A stretch of 31,237 nucleotides of DNA from Veillonella sp. (GCA_018367495.1 JAGZGB010000013.1:1-31237); one strand, 5' to 3'. Positions 16,489 to 25,731 are shown, numbered from the stretch's first letter. The notes: generated from the sequence alone by a model not told the origin. Made by a program: numbers and translations.

Positions 16489-18450
16489 ATGGATAGATTT
16501 TTAGTAACAGAACCTTCGGATATGAAGGAACGTGGTTGGGCCGAATTAGATTTTGTCCTCATTAGTGGGGATGCCTATGTAGACCATCCGTCCTTTGCAC
16601 CTGCGGTTATTGGCAGATATTTAGAGTCCAAAGGGTATCGTGTAGGCATTATAGATCAACCAGATTGGAATGATGTAGAGGCTTTTAAAAAACTAGGTAA
16701 ACCGCGTCTGGCATCTCTTGTTACAGCAGGAAATCTAGACTCAATGCTCAATAAATTTACGGCTGCAAAGAAAATCCGTCGTCAAGATGATTATTCTCCA
16801 GGAGGGGAAGCTGGACATCGTCCAGATCGGGCTACACTGGTATATGCGAATCGTATGAAGGAGGCTTATAGTGATGTTCCTCTTATTATTGGTGGTATAG
16901 AGGCATCTTTACGCCGCTTTGGTCATTATGATTATTGGTCAGATACCGTACGTCGTTCTATTTTAGTCGATTCTAAGGCAGATGCACTCATTTATGGTAT
17001 GGGGGAACTTCAAATTGTAGAATTAGCAGATGCTCTAGATCAAGGTCACTTTAAAGAATCTTTACCATCTATACGTGGTATTTGCTATATGGCAAAGGAA
17101 ATCCCTACTATAGACTATGTTGAATGTCCGTCTTTTGAGGATATTAAGGCAGATAAGATGGACTTTGCTGATGCATTCCGTATTCAATATGATGAACAAG
17201 ATCCGTTCTATGGTCGTATTGTTGTACAAAAGCATGGTGATCGATATCTTATCCAAAACACGCCGGCTTTGCCATTGACACAAGACGAAATGGATGGGGT
17301 ATACAATTTACCATATACTCGTAAATGGCATCCAAAATATGATGACAAGGGTGGTGTACCAGCTCTGAGCGAAGTGCAGTTTAGTCTTGTAAGTCAGCGA
17401 GGTTGTTTTGGTAGTTGCTCGTTTTGTGCTATTACAAATCATCAGGGGCGTATCATCCAAAATCGTAGTCATGAGTCCTTAATCGATGAAGCACAAACAA
17501 TGATTAATATGGATAATTTTAAGGGCTATATCCATGATGTTGGTGGACCTACCGCAAATTTCCGTCATTTAGCTTGTGATAAACAAGCTGTATATGGCGC
17601 TTGTAAAGGCCGTACGTGTGCAGCACCTGAACCTTGTGAAAATCTTAATACAAACCACGATGACTATATTGCATTACTCCGTAAATTGCGTAAGTTGAAA
17701 GGGGTAAAAAAAGTATTTGTTCGTTCTGGTTTGCGTTATGACTATGTTCTAGCAGATAATAATAAAGATTTTGTTCGTGAGCTTTGTGAATTCCATGTAA
17801 GTGGGCAACTAAAAGTGGCTCCAGAACATGTTTCTAAACGTGTTACTGATATGATGGGCAAAGCTGGTAAGGAAGAGTTCCTCACTTTTAAATCCTGGTT
17901 TGAAGAGGCCAATAAAAAACTTGGTAAGAAGCAATATTTAGTACCATACTTTATGAGCTCTCATCCTGGGTGTGCCTTGGAGGATGCTATTGAATTAGCT
18001 GAGTTCCTACGGGATCAACATATGTATCCAGAACAAGTCCAGGACTTTATTCCTACACCGGGGAGCTTATCGACCTGTATGTATTATACGGGGATTAATC
18101 CACTAGATGGAAAGCCTGTATATGTTGCAAAAAAAGGTAGAGATAAAGCTAAGCAGCGTGCTTTAATGCAATATAAAAATATAGAAAATTATGACCTTGT
18201 AAAAGAGGCGCTCATTGAAGCGAATCGACGTGACTTGATAGGGTTTGGACCTGAATGTTTGATTCCACCACGCCCAATTGGTCGGAATAATCGTATGAGT
18301 CAATCTAGTGGTTCTCGTAATGGTGGGAAGACTAGTGATCGTCGAAACGGACGTCAGTCTAGTGAGAAGAGTAGTAAAGGGAGACCATCTCGTAATGGTA
18401 TGACGAAATGTCGTCCATCTAATAGTAATCGAGGACGTGGTAGTCGATAA
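16489..18450 (+). CDS. ygiQ: YgiQ family radical SAM protein (UPF0313)
   Basis: Radical SAM protein of unknown reaction, 653 aa. An N-terminal domain with the family signature SGDAYVDHPSF (about 26-36) is followed by the radical SAM cluster motif C306-FGS-C310-SF-C313, a cysteine pair CKGRTC with further C residues around 372-385, and SCMYYTG-like sequence (LSTCMYYTG) in the C-terminal domain. The last 55 or so residues (from about 600) are a low-complexity basic tail rich in Ser, Gly, Arg and Asn, probably disordered and possibly RNA-binding. The start at 16489 fits because the N-terminal FLV...MKERGW aligns with the E. coli protein; the SD GAAAGG (16469-16474) is somewhat far. It lies in the ftsK operon. 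Confidence 0.9.
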   Translation: MDRFLVTEPSDMKERGWAELDFVLISGDAYVDHPSFAPAVIGRYLESKGYRVGIIDQPDWNDVEAFKKLGKPRLASLVTAGNLDSMLNKFTAAKKIRRQDDYSPGGEAGHRPDRATLVYANRMKEAYSDVPLIIGGIEASLRRFGHYDYWSDTVRRSILVDSKADALIYGMGELQIVELADALDQGHFKESLPSIRGICYMAKEIPTIDYVECPSFEDIKADKMDFADAFRIQYDEQDPFYGRIVVQKHGDRYLIQNTPALPLTQDEMDGVYNLPYTRKWHPKYDDKGGVPALSEVQFSLVSQRGCFGSCSFCAITNHQGRIIQNRSHESLIDEAQTMINMDNFKGYIHDVGGPTANFRHLACDKQAVYGACKGRTCAAPEPCENLNTNHDDYIALLRKLRKLKGVKKVFVRSGLRYDYVLADNNKDFVRELCEFHVSGQLKVAPEHVSKRVTDMMGKAGKEEFLTFKSWFEEANKKLGKKQYLVPYFMSSHPGCALEDAIELAEFLRDQHMYPEQVQDFIPTPGSLSTCMYYTGINPLDGKPVYVAKKGRDKAKQRALMQYKNIENYDLVKEALIEANRRDLIGFGPECLIPPRPIGRNNRMSQSSGSRNGGKTSDRRNGRQSSEKSSKGRPSRNGMTKCRPSNSNRGRGSR

Positions 18451-18456
18451 TAATGA

Positions 18457-18476
18457 AGAATAGCGTTGTCTATTCT
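18457..18476 (+). other. Weak hairpin between ygiQ and the solute-binding protein gene
   Basis: AGAATAG (18457-18463) pairs with CTATTCT (18470-18476) around a 6-nt loop. It is AT-rich and has no T tract after it, so it is at most a weak attenuator or an RNA end-protecting element. Confidence 0.35.
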
Positions 18477-18512
18477 GGTTTGGGAATACTTTATGTCTTA
18501 TAGGAGGCATAT

Positions 18513-19550
18513 ATGAAACGATGGATTGCTCCGGGCATTTTAGCCCTTTTTGTAGTAGGGATGTTAACCTATGGCGTCAACTTTTATCATCAAGAACAAT
18601 TAGAACATGCTAAAGAGCCTGTTCGTGGTGAAATTATAGTTTATACAGACTTGCCGAACAATATAACTACATTGCTTGCTGATCGGTATGAAAATGAAAA
18701 TAATGTAAAGGTTACAGTTTTACCTCTTACAGAAGAACAAATGGCTCAACGGTCGGCTTCAAATGTAGCTGATACATCTGGTGATTTAGTACTTACTTCA
18801 GAAGATAATCTCGTTGTGGGTGCTAATACTGGGAAATATGTACCTATCGTTAATGAGAGGATTGACGAAGTACGAGATAATTTAAAGGATATAAATGGAT
18901 ACTGGGTAGGTCTTTGGTATGATCCTATCGTATTTGTTCAGAATGATACATTCTACAATGGGATTGGTAAATATATTACTACATGGGATACATTAGGAAA
19001 ACAAGGTGACTGGTCTATTGTTATGACCGATTTTGTGGCGTCCCAAAATGCAGCTAACTTGTTATATAACATGGTGGAATATAGAGGGGAACCGGAGGCG
19101 TTGAATTATTTATATAGTTTAAAACCGCATGTAATACAACATGCCAAGTTCTTGTCTACTCCAGTTCGCTTGACAGCGCTTGGTGAGTCTAATATTGGTA
19201 TAGGTAATCTATCTGATGCAGCTCAATATACTCGTCATGGATATCCGATTAAGGTTATTTATCCAATGGATGGAACATCTTATTATGTAACTGGAGCCGC
19301 AGTATTAAAGAATTCAAAACATAAAGCAGATAGCGTTGAATTTATTAATTGGTTATTATCAATAAAGACTGCAAAATATATGGTTGAAAATAATTTTACT
19401 TATATATTCACGAATCCAGAAATGGAAGAGCCAAAAGATTCATTGGGACATGAGCTAATTTTATGGCCTGTGAATGGTGGTTACACGATAGATGGTAAAA
19501 AATTACTGTTGAATCATTGGGTTAGCCAAGTGCGTTTTCGTAAGGAGTAA
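18513..19550 (+). CDS. Orphan extracellular solute-binding protein (family 1, Fe3+/spermidine-like)
   Basis: 345 aa periplasmic-binding-protein fold. An N-terminal hydrophobic helix (about 4-26) follows MKR; there is no lipobox Cys and no clear AXA cleavage site, so it may stay anchored by this helix. The mature part starts GEIIVYTDLP, followed by ADRYENENNVKVTV, which is the usual beginning of the iron(III)/thiamine/polyamine-binding group. The C-terminal region has the hinge-like GAAVLKNSKHKADSVEFINW segment. No permease or ATPase gene is beside it; the neighbours are ygiQ and rimO, which is unusual for this family. The ligand cannot be predicted. A good SD (AGGAGG) precedes ATG 18513. Confidence 0.8.
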   Translation: MKRWIAPGILALFVVGMLTYGVNFYHQEQLEHAKEPVRGEIIVYTDLPNNITTLLADRYENENNVKVTVLPLTEEQMAQRSASNVADTSGDLVLTSEDNLVVGANTGKYVPIVNERIDEVRDNLKDINGYWVGLWYDPIVFVQNDTFYNGIGKYITTWDTLGKQGDWSIVMTDFVASQNAANLLYNMVEYRGEPEALNYLYSLKPHVIQHAKFLSTPVRLTALGESNIGIGNLSDAAQYTRHGYPIKVIYPMDGTSYYVTGAAVLKNSKHKADSVEFINWLLSIKTAKYMVENNFTYIFTNPEMEEPKDSLGHELILWPVNGGYTIDGKKLLLNHWVSQVRFRKE

Positions 19551-19616
19551 CTTAGTGATATAGCTCTTGTTATAGAGCATAAATCGAGAAATAATCTAGT
19601 TAAGAAAGGATATAGA

Positions 19617-20963
19617 ATGGGTAAGAAATTAGGATATGTTAGCCTAGGTTGTGCTAAAAACTTAGTTGATACTGAAGTAATGTTAGGCTTGTTGAAAGAT
19701 AATGGCTATACGATTACAGAGGACCTAAGCGAAGCAGATCTTATCGTTGTAAATACCTGTACTTTTATTGAGAAAGCAAAAGCAGAGTCTATCAATACCA
19801 TACTAGAGGTAGCTCAATATAAAGAAGATGGTACTTGTAAAGGTCTTATTGTCGCAGGTTGCCTAAGTCAACAATATCAGGATGAGCTGTTTAAAGAAAT
19901 CCCTGAAATTGATGCTTTGATTGGTACAGGTGCATGGGATCAAATTATGGTAGCAGTCGATGCTATTGAGCATGGAAACCGTAGTTGTATTATGGAAAAT
20001 ATTACAAATATCTATGATGAGCGTATGCCACGTATTCAAACAACACCTCGTTATAGTGCGTATGTAAAAATTGCTGAAGGGTGTAATAACGGTTGTACTT
20101 TCTGTATTATTCCAAAGGTACGTGGTGCATTCCGCAGTCGTACTATCGAGTCTATTAAGGCCGAAGTAGAACGATTGGCTGCGTCCGGTGTTAAAGAGGT
20201 CGTCCTTATTGCTCAGGATACAACTAGTTATGGTATTGATCTAAATGATGGTAAACCATTGTTGACTACATTGCTTAAGGAATTAACTATGGTGGAAGGC
20301 ATCAAATGGATTCGCATGTTATACTTATATCCAACTTTCTTCTCCGATGAATTGTTAGATATTATCGTTAATGAGCCAAAACTTTGTAAATATGTAGATA
20401 TTCCATTGCAACATGTGAATAACGATATTTTAAAACAAATGAATCGTCGTGATGATCGCAATGATATTGAACGTTTGCTTAAGAAGATTAGAAATGCATC
20501 GACCCATATTACATTGCGTACGTCTATCATTGTTGGTTTCCCAGGGGAAACAGATGAGCAATTTGAGGAGCTTTGTGACTTTGTAAAAGAAATTAAATTT
20601 GATAATATGGGCGTATTTACCTACTCTCAAGAGGAAGGTACACCAGCTGGTGCCCGTGAAGACCAAGTACCAGAAGAGGTTAAAGAAGACCGTTATCATA
20701 TTCTCATGTCTATTCAAGCCGCTATTTCTGAAGAGAATAACCGTGATTTAGAAGGTACTATTGACTATGCAATGGTAGAAGAAATCGAGGAAGGTGAGAA
20801 TGGTACATTACTTGCAAAAGGACGCTTGAAGTCTCAAGCACCTGATGTAGACGGTAATATGTACATTGAGGACTGTGATGAAGCGATTCAACCTGGAGAT
20901 ATTCTTAAAGTACAAGTAGAGCAGGGTTTTGCTTACGACGTAGTAGCTACAGTTGTAGAATAA
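19617..20963 (+). CDS. rimO: Ribosomal protein S12 methylthiotransferase RimO
   Basis: Radical SAM enzyme that adds a methylthio group to the conserved Asp of ribosomal protein S12 (Asp89 in E. coli). Domains in order: N-terminal MTTase domain with YVSLGCAKNLVDTE (first cluster Cys at 12, further Cys in NTCTF and AGCLSQ), the radical SAM domain with CX3CX2C at 156, 160 and 163 (CNNGCTFC), and a C-terminal TRAM domain (about 375-448). The SLGCAKN signature separates RimO from the tRNA enzyme MiaB. Length 448 aa is typical. A small GCTCT/AGAGC hairpin (19563-19578) lies in the upstream gap without a T tract. SD AAGAAAGGA precedes ATG 19617. Confidence 0.95.
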   Translation: MGKKLGYVSLGCAKNLVDTEVMLGLLKDNGYTITEDLSEADLIVVNTCTFIEKAKAESINTILEVAQYKEDGTCKGLIVAGCLSQQYQDELFKEIPEIDALIGTGAWDQIMVAVDAIEHGNRSCIMENITNIYDERMPRIQTTPRYSAYVKIAEGCNNGCTFCIIPKVRGAFRSRTIESIKAEVERLAASGVKEVVLIAQDTTSYGIDLNDGKPLLTTLLKELTMVEGIKWIRMLYLYPTFFSDELLDIIVNEPKLCKYVDIPLQHVNNDILKQMNRRDDRNDIERLLKKIRNASTHITLRTSIIVGFPGETDEQFEELCDFVKEIKFDNMGVFTYSQEEGTPAGAREDQVPEEVKEDRYHILMSIQAAISEENNRDLEGTIDYAMVEEIEEGENGTLLAKGRLKSQAPDVDGNMYIEDCDEAIQPGDILKVQVEQGFAYDVVATVVE

Positions 20964-21000
20964 AACATTGCTCGATACATTCCATTTTGGAGGTGATCTG

Positions 21001-22248
21001 ATGATTGTAGAACTCATTTCTACAGGTTCAGAATTATTGCTAGGTGATACAGTTAATACTAATGTATCTTGGCTAGCACAAGAATTAAATAAATTAGGAT
21101 ATACCATTGCTCATCAATCTGTGGTAGGCGATAATCCAAAGCGTATGGCGGAGGTCTTTCAATTAGCTAGCACTAGAGCGGACATCGTTATTAGTACTGG
21201 CGGATTAGGACCAACGCAAGGAGATATTACACGAAATGTATTAGCCGATTCTATTGGACGACCTACTGTATTTAATCAAGAGGCTATGGATGAGGTTAAA
21301 AAATTCTTTGACCGTGTAAAACGTACCGTGCCGGATGCAAGTCGTCGAGAAGCTGAGTTGCCTGAAGACGCAAAGGTTCTTAAAAATCCTGTAGGCGTGG
21401 CTCCTGGTGTTGTAGTGGAAGATGGAGACACTACATACATACTTTTGCCAGGACCTCCTGGTGAGATGAAGGGTATGTTCCACGATAGTGTGGTGCCTTA
21501 TTTAATGAATCGATTTGGTTCGCAAGGTGTTGTTACCTCCTATCGTTATGGGGTATACGATATTCGCGAAATTGATTTAGAAAATACCTTAATGGATCTC
21601 ATTAAGAACCAATCGAATCCAACCATTGCGTTACTCATTAAAAAGGGGTACATAGAGGTTCGTATTACTGCTAAGGCTGACACCTTAGAGGCTGCCCATG
21701 AGGTTCTCAACCCTTGGGATGCTATCATTCGAGAACGATTAGGAGCTCGTGTAGGACGTGACTTGACTGTTTCTATGGAGGAAACACTTGGTCATGTATT
21801 ACTTGAAGAGCATAGCACTATTAGTACTGCTGAATCCTGTACTTCTGGATTAGTTGGTAAATTACTAACTAATGTGAGTGGCAGTAGTGAGTACTACATG
21901 GGTGGCGTTATTTCGTATAGCAACGACATAAAACATCGTGTACTAAGTGTACCTCAAAACATGCTCGATACGTATGGTGCCGTTAGTGAGCAAGTCGCTA
22001 AGGCTATGGCAGAGGGGGCACGAACTGTGGGTCAAACAACATATGCCGTTTCTACGACTGGTATAGCTGGTCCTGGCGGCGGTAGCCCTGAAAAGCCAGT
22101 TGGTCTTGTATGGTTTGGGGTTACTGGACCTCATGGAACGGTGGCTCATAAGGCTAATTTAATTGGTAATCGTGAAGATATTCGACAAAGTGCAGCAGAG
22201 CTAGCACTATATTATGTGTATACTTATATAACAGAAAAGGGGAAATAA
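21001..22248 (+). CDS. cinA: CinA-family protein with NMN amidohydrolase domain
   Basis: 415 aa two-domain protein: an N-terminal MoCF/COG1058 domain (about 1-170; [23 protein letters not shown] and LLPGPPGEM motifs) and a C-terminal CinA/PncC domain (from about 257; [21 protein letters not shown]), known to deamidate nicotinamide mononucleotide. The start was placed at ATG 21001, because GGAGGTGAT at 20989-20997 is an ideal SD for it; the in-frame TTG at 20968 has none. It stands directly upstream of recA (4 nt), the classical cinA-recA arrangement of Firmicutes. Only 37 nt separate it from rimO; pgsA, often found here in Firmicutes, is absent. Confidence 0.94.
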   Translation: MIVELISTGSELLLGDTVNTNVSWLAQELNKLGYTIAHQSVVGDNPKRMAEVFQLASTRADIVISTGGLGPTQGDITRNVLADSIGRPTVFNQEAMDEVKKFFDRVKRTVPDASRREAELPEDAKVLKNPVGVAPGVVVEDGDTTYILLPGPPGEMKGMFHDSVVPYLMNRFGSQGVVTSYRYGVYDIREIDLENTLMDLIKNQSNPTIALLIKKGYIEVRITAKADTLEAAHEVLNPWDAIIRERLGARVGRDLTVSMEETLGHVLLEEHSTISTAESCTSGLVGKLLTNVSGSSEYYMGGVISYSNDIKHRVLSVPQNMLDTYGAVSEQVAKAMAEGARTVGQTTYAVSTTGIAGPGGGSPEKPVGLVWFGVTGPHGTVAHKANLIGNREDIRQSAAELALYYVYTYITEKGK

Positions 22249-22252
22249 AAGA

Positions 22253-23293
22253 ATGGCTGTAGATGGCAGACAAGCAGCGTTGGATAACGCGTTAAAACAA
22301 ATTGAAAAAGATTTTGGTAAAGGCGCTATTATGCGTCTTGGTGAAGCAGCTGATCGCATGAATGTAGAGGTTATCTCCTCCGGTTCTCTTGCTATCGATA
22401 TCGCTGTTGGTGTAGGGGGCTTCCCTCGCGGCCGTGTAATTGAAATCTACGGTCCGGAATCTTCTGGTAAAACAACAGTAGCGCTTCACGCTGTAGCAGA
22501 AGCGCAAAAACAAGGTGGCATTGCGGCTTTTATTGATGCAGAACATGCGATGGATCCTGTATATGCTCGTAACTTAGGTGTAGATATTAATAATCTATTG
22601 ATTTCTCAACCAGATAATGGTGAGCAAGCTCTTGAAATTACAGAAGCTTTAGTTCGCAGTGGCGCTGTAGATATCGTCGTAGTTGACTCCGTTGCAGCTT
22701 TAGTGCCTAAAGCTGAAATCGAAGGCGAAATGGGCGATGCTCACGTAGGTTTACAAGCTCGTTTGATGAGTAAAGCATTGCGTAAACTGACTGGTATCAT
22801 CAGCAAGTCTAAAACTGTTGTTATCTTTATCAACCAATTGCGTGAAAAAGTAGGCGTCATGTTTGGGAACCCTGAAACTACAACAGGTGGTCGTGCATTG
22901 AAATTCTATTCTTCTGTACGCCTTGATGTTCGTAAGGGTGAACTTATTAAAGCTAACAACGAAAATGTTGGTGCTCGCACTAAAGTTAAAGTAGTTAAAA
23001 ACAAAGTAGCACCTCCATTCAAAACAGCAGAATTTGACTTGATGTATGGTGAAGGTATTTCTAAAGCAGGTACTCTTATCGATATCGGTACAAATATGGA
23101 AATCATCAATAAATCTGGTGCATGGTATTCCTACAATGGGGAACGTATGGGCCAAGGTAAAGAGGCGGCTAAACAATACTTGCTCGACAATCCACAAATT
23201 GCTGATGAGATTGATCGTATTATTCGCGATACATTAGCGGTTGGCACTGAAGAAATCGATGTAATCGGTGAAGAAGTAACTGAAGAAGTATAA
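22253..23293 (+). CDS. recA: Recombinase RecA
   Basis: Forms ATP-dependent filaments on single-stranded DNA, exchanges strands and stimulates LexA self-cleavage. Walker [10 protein letters not shown] is at 67-75; VVVDSVAAL (Walker B), the L2 region with [22 protein letters not shown], and the acidic C-terminus ([14 protein letters not shown]) are all present. 346 aa is the normal length. It begins 4 nt after cinA with an AAAAGGGG SD and is followed by recX after 2 nt. I found no GAAC-N4-GTTC-type LexA box within about 100 bases upstream, so any SOS control must come from an upstream promoter or another operator. Confidence 0.98.
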   Translation: MAVDGRQAALDNALKQIEKDFGKGAIMRLGEAADRMNVEVISSGSLAIDIAVGVGGFPRGRVIEIYGPESSGKTTVALHAVAEAQKQGGIAAFIDAEHAMDPVYARNLGVDINNLLISQPDNGEQALEITEALVRSGAVDIVVVDSVAALVPKAEIEGEMGDAHVGLQARLMSKALRKLTGIISKSKTVVIFINQLREKVGVMFGNPETTTGGRALKFYSSVRLDVRKGELIKANNENVGARTKVKVVKNKVAPPFKTAEFDLMYGEGISKAGTLIDIGTNMEIINKSGAWYSYNGERMGQGKEAAKQYLLDNPQIADEIDRIIRDTLAVGTEEIDVIGEEVTEEV

Positions 23294-23295
23294 TC

Positions 23296-23739
23296 ATGAG
23301 TGAAGAAACGATGCAAGCTGCTATGGATCAAGCGTATCGCTTCCTAGCTCAACGATTTCTTAGTTCCTATGAACTGACACAAAAAATGAGACGTAAACAA
23401 ATCGAGGACCCAATCATTGAGCGGGTCCTCGAACGCCTTAGAGACTATGATTATATCAATGATGAGCGCCTGTCTGAACAAGTCTTAAACTATTTGATGA
23501 AAGAACAAAAATACGGCGCCTACATGATTAAGCAAAAGATGAAACTTAGAGGTCTTACTGTGCCTCCGGAAATCTCTGATTATGATGAAGTGAAAGCCGC
23601 TTATCGTGTGGTGGAGAAAAAATTTGGTTCCATTCTCAATGAGGATTTCACTCCTCGTGTAAAAGTCTTTAATTTTCTCAAATATAGAGGGTTTTCAACG
23701 AGTACTATCCAAGTTGTGTGCAATGATTTTTATGAATAG
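23296..23739 (+). CDS. recX: Recombination regulator RecX
   Basis: Small three-helix-repeat protein that binds and modulates RecA filaments. 147 aa, normal for the family. Typical motifs are AYRFLAQRFLSSYELTQKMRRK in the first repeat and YINDERLSEQVL in the second. The start ATG 23296 lies 2 nt after the recA stop and has only a weak AAG/GAAG SD within the recA end, so expression is probably coupled to recA and lower. A perfect 10-bp inverted repeat lies within codons about 36-46 (see separate entry). No T-rich terminator follows within the gap before the rny promoter. Confidence 0.9.
   Translation: MSEETMQAAMDQAYRFLAQRFLSSYELTQKMRRKQIEDPIIERVLERLRDYDYINDERLSEQVLNYLMKEQKYGAYMIKQKMKLRGLTVPPEISDYDEVKAAYRVVEKKFGSILNEDFTPRVKVFNFLKYRGFSTSTIQVVCNDFYE
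23402..23432 (+). repeat. Perfect 10-bp inverted repeat inside recX
   Basis: TCGAGGACCC (23402-23411) is the exact reverse complement of GGGTCCTCGA (23423-23432), with 11 nt between. The GC-rich stem sits about 107-137 nt into recX and would form a stable mRNA hairpin. No T tract follows, so it is not an intrinsic terminator. Confidence 0.85.
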
Positions 23740-23778
23740 ATAGTACTTTTTCTGAGGCCTTACCAGGCTTGTAAAATC

Positions 23779-23807
23779 TTGACAGAAAGGGCTTTCAAGT
23801 CTAAAAT
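23779..23807 (+). promoter_or_regulatory. Near-consensus sigma-A promoter for rny
   Basis: TTGACA (23779-23784), exactly 17 nt, TAAAAT (23802-23807). It starts 40 bases after the recX stop, and predicts a leader of roughly 110 nt before rny. Confidence 0.8.
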
Positions 23808-23907
23808 TAATAATAGCCTTATTTATTTATATGATGATATGGCTAAATGATAATTTAATGCATGAAGGGCATAAAAAGGAGCATGAAAGCTCGATTTTGA
23901 GAATTTA

Positions 23908-23918
23908 AGAGGAGGTGA
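23908..23918 (+). promoter_or_regulatory. Strong Shine-Dalgarno that places the rny start
   Basis: AAGAGGAGGTGAG: GGAGGTGA is fully complementary to the 16S 3' end. The in-frame GTG at 23915 is part of this SD and therefore cannot be its start codon. At the usual distance (8 nt after GGAGG) lies ATT at 23924. Confidence 0.75.
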
Positions 23919-23923
23919 GACAG

Positions 23924-25480
23924 ATTTTAGAAGATGTGGGACATATTTTAGAGTATTGTCTAATTGCAGTGGTAATGGTACTGATTGGACTAGGGGCAGG
24001 CTATTTTTTTAGAAAAAATATTGCTGAAGGAAAACTGAATCAAGCTGAACAAGAGGCTGCACGCATCATCGCAAATGGTGAGCGCACAGCTGAGTCTAAA
24101 AAGAAAGAAGCTTTATTAGAAGCGAAAGAAGAAATTCATAAGCTCCGTTCTGATGTAGAACGAGAAAATAAAGATCGCCGTTCTGAACTTCAACGTATGG
24201 AACGTCGTATTCTTCAAAAAGAAGAATCTTTGGATAAAAAATTAGACAATATTGAACACAAAGAGGAAGCTTTACATCGCAAAGAAGCTGACTTAGCCCA
24301 AAGCCGTGAAAAAATTGAAGCTTTGTATGAAAAACAAATGGCAGAGTTAGAACGTATTTCTGGCATGACATTTGAAGAAGCTAAGAATATCTTGTTAACA
24401 AATGTAGAACAAGAAATTCGTCATGAAACGGCAATTATGGTTAAGGAAATGGAGCAGCAAGCTAAGGATGATGCGGAGAAAAAAGCAAAAGAAATTATCT
24501 CCTCTGCAATCCAACGTTGCGCAGCTGACCATGTGGCGGAGACTACCGTATCCGTAGTGGCATTGCCTAATGATGAAATGAAAGGCCGCATTATTGGTCG
24601 TGAGGGCCGTAATATTCGCGCACTCGAAACATTAACAGGTATTGATTTGATTATCGATGACACACCAGAAGCAGTTATTCTTTCTGGCTTCGACCCAATT
24701 CGTCGTGAAGTGGCTCGTATTGCTTTAGAAAAATTGATTGTAGATGGTCGTATCCATCCAGCTCGTATTGAAGAAATGGTTGGTAAGGCTCGTAAAGAGG
24801 TTGACCAAACTATTAAAGAAGCTGGTGAACAAGCAACATTTGAAGCTGATGTTCATGGCTTACATCCTGAAATTGTTAAGATTTTAGGTCGTTTGAAATA
24901 TCGTACTAGTTACGGTCAAAACGTTTTGAAACATTCTATTGAAGTATCTCATTTAGCAGGTTTGATGGCAGCTGAACTAGGCTGTGATGTAACATTGGCT
25001 AAACGAGGTGGTTTGATCCATGATATTGGTAAAGCATTAGACCGTGAACTTGAAGGTTCTCATGTTCAAATCGGTGTTGATGTGGCTCGTAAATATCGTG
25101 AAAGCGCAGCAGTAATTAACTGCATTGGCGCTCATCATGGTGATGAAGAGTTCCAATCTGTAGAAGCTGTATTAGTAGCAGCTGCTGATGCTATCTCTGC
25201 GGCTCGTCCAGGAGCACGTCGAGAAACATTAGAAAACTACTTAAAACGTTTATCTAAATTGGAAGAAATCGCTGAATCCTTCGAAGGCGTTGAAAAATGC
25301 TTTGCTATTCAAGCAGGTCGTGAGATTCGCGTTGTAGTAAAACCGGATAAGATTGATGAAGCTGAGTCTACATTACTTGTTCGGAATATCGTAAAACGCA
25401 TCGAGTCTGAACTCGAATATCCAGGCCAAATTAAGGTCGTAATTATTCGTGAAACTCGCGTTGTGGATTACGCAAAATAA
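23924..25480 (+). CDS. rny: Ribonuclease Y
   Basis: Membrane-bound endoribonuclease that begins mRNA decay in Firmicutes. An N-terminal membrane helix ([18 protein letters not shown]) is followed by a long charged coiled coil (about 30-200), a KH RNA-binding domain ([15 protein letters not shown] from about 222), and an HD domain with the metal pair at about 366-367 ([10 protein letters not shown]). The end VVDYAK is typical of the family. Length is about 518 aa. Start: ATT 23924 is the only in-frame codon correctly spaced from the SD; GTG 23915 lies in the SD and GTG 23936 is 20 nt away, so a rare AUU start is likely. It follows recA-recX, a common Firmicute order, but from its own promoter. 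Confidence 0.93.
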   Translation: MLEDVGHILEYCLIAVVMVLIGLGAGYFFRKNIAEGKLNQAEQEAARIIANGERTAESKKKEALLEAKEEIHKLRSDVERENKDRRSELQRMERRILQKEESLDKKLDNIEHKEEALHRKEADLAQSREKIEALYEKQMAELERISGMTFEEAKNILLTNVEQEIRHETAIMVKEMEQQAKDDAEKKAKEIISSAIQRCAADHVAETTVSVVALPNDEMKGRIIGREGRNIRALETLTGIDLIIDDTPEAVILSGFDPIRREVARIALEKLIVDGRIHPARIEEMVGKARKEVDQTIKEAGEQATFEADVHGLHPEIVKILGRLKYRTSYGQNVLKHSIEVSHLAGLMAAELGCDVTLAKRGGLIHDIGKALDRELEGSHVQIGVDVARKYRESAAVINCIGAHHGDEEFQSVEAVLVAAADAISAARPGARRETLENYLKRLSKLEEIAESFEGVEKCFAIQAGREIRVVVKPDKIDEAESTLLVRNIVKRIESELEYPGQIKVVIIRETRVVDYAK

Positions 25481-25499
25481 TATGCTATAAGAGATAAAT

Positions 25500-25535
25500 A
25501 TAGGCTGCAATGATTTCATTGCAGCCTATTATTAT
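25500..25535 (+). terminator. Strong hairpin after rny
   Basis: A 14-bp perfect stem: 25500-25513 (ATAGGCTGCAATGA) and 25516-25529 (TCATTGCAGCCTAT), realistically with a 4-nt loop. It is followed only by TATTATTAT instead of a pure T tract, so it may be a weaker terminator or a 3' end stabiliser. Being almost symmetric it could act on both strands. Confidence 0.7.
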
Positions 25536-25731
25536 CAAATTTCATTTGCATATAATTTAAAGATACGGAGTATAGGAATCCTTATGTATTGATTTCTAAT
25601 AGATGATGATTCCTATGATTCGTATCGGTTATTAAACCGGTTGACTCGATAATTGATTAAATTACTTTACAAATAGAGGATTTTTTATTTGTATATCGAA
25701 TTAATATATATAAGGGAAGGAGGCGTTGGCT
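25536..25731 (+). promoter_or_regulatory. Structured leader/promoter region of dnaG-rpoD
   Basis: No gene seen. It holds a long imperfect inverted repeat: 25562-25580 and 25608-25626 (16 of 19 positions pair, including 9 perfect bp ATAGGAATC/GATTCCTAT), spacer 27 nt. Next come a small CGGTT/AACCG palindrome (25626-25639), a putative promoter TTGACT (25641-25646) with TACTTT (25663-25668), and an 8-bp repeat TACAAATA/TATTTGTA (25668-25675 and 25686-25693). The GGGAAGGAGG SD precedes dnaG. The promoter -10 is weak, so its position is tentative. Confidence 0.5.

Noticed and set aside
22751..23197. 148-codon open frame on the minus strand within recA
   Set aside because: Cys/Phe-rich product without domain signals, wholly antisense to the conserved recA; long antisense frames are common opposite such genes.
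23858..23908. 16-codon leader frame (MHEGHKKEHESSILRI) before rny
   Set aside because: No SD upstream of its ATG and no codon feature typical of a leader peptide; probably chance.
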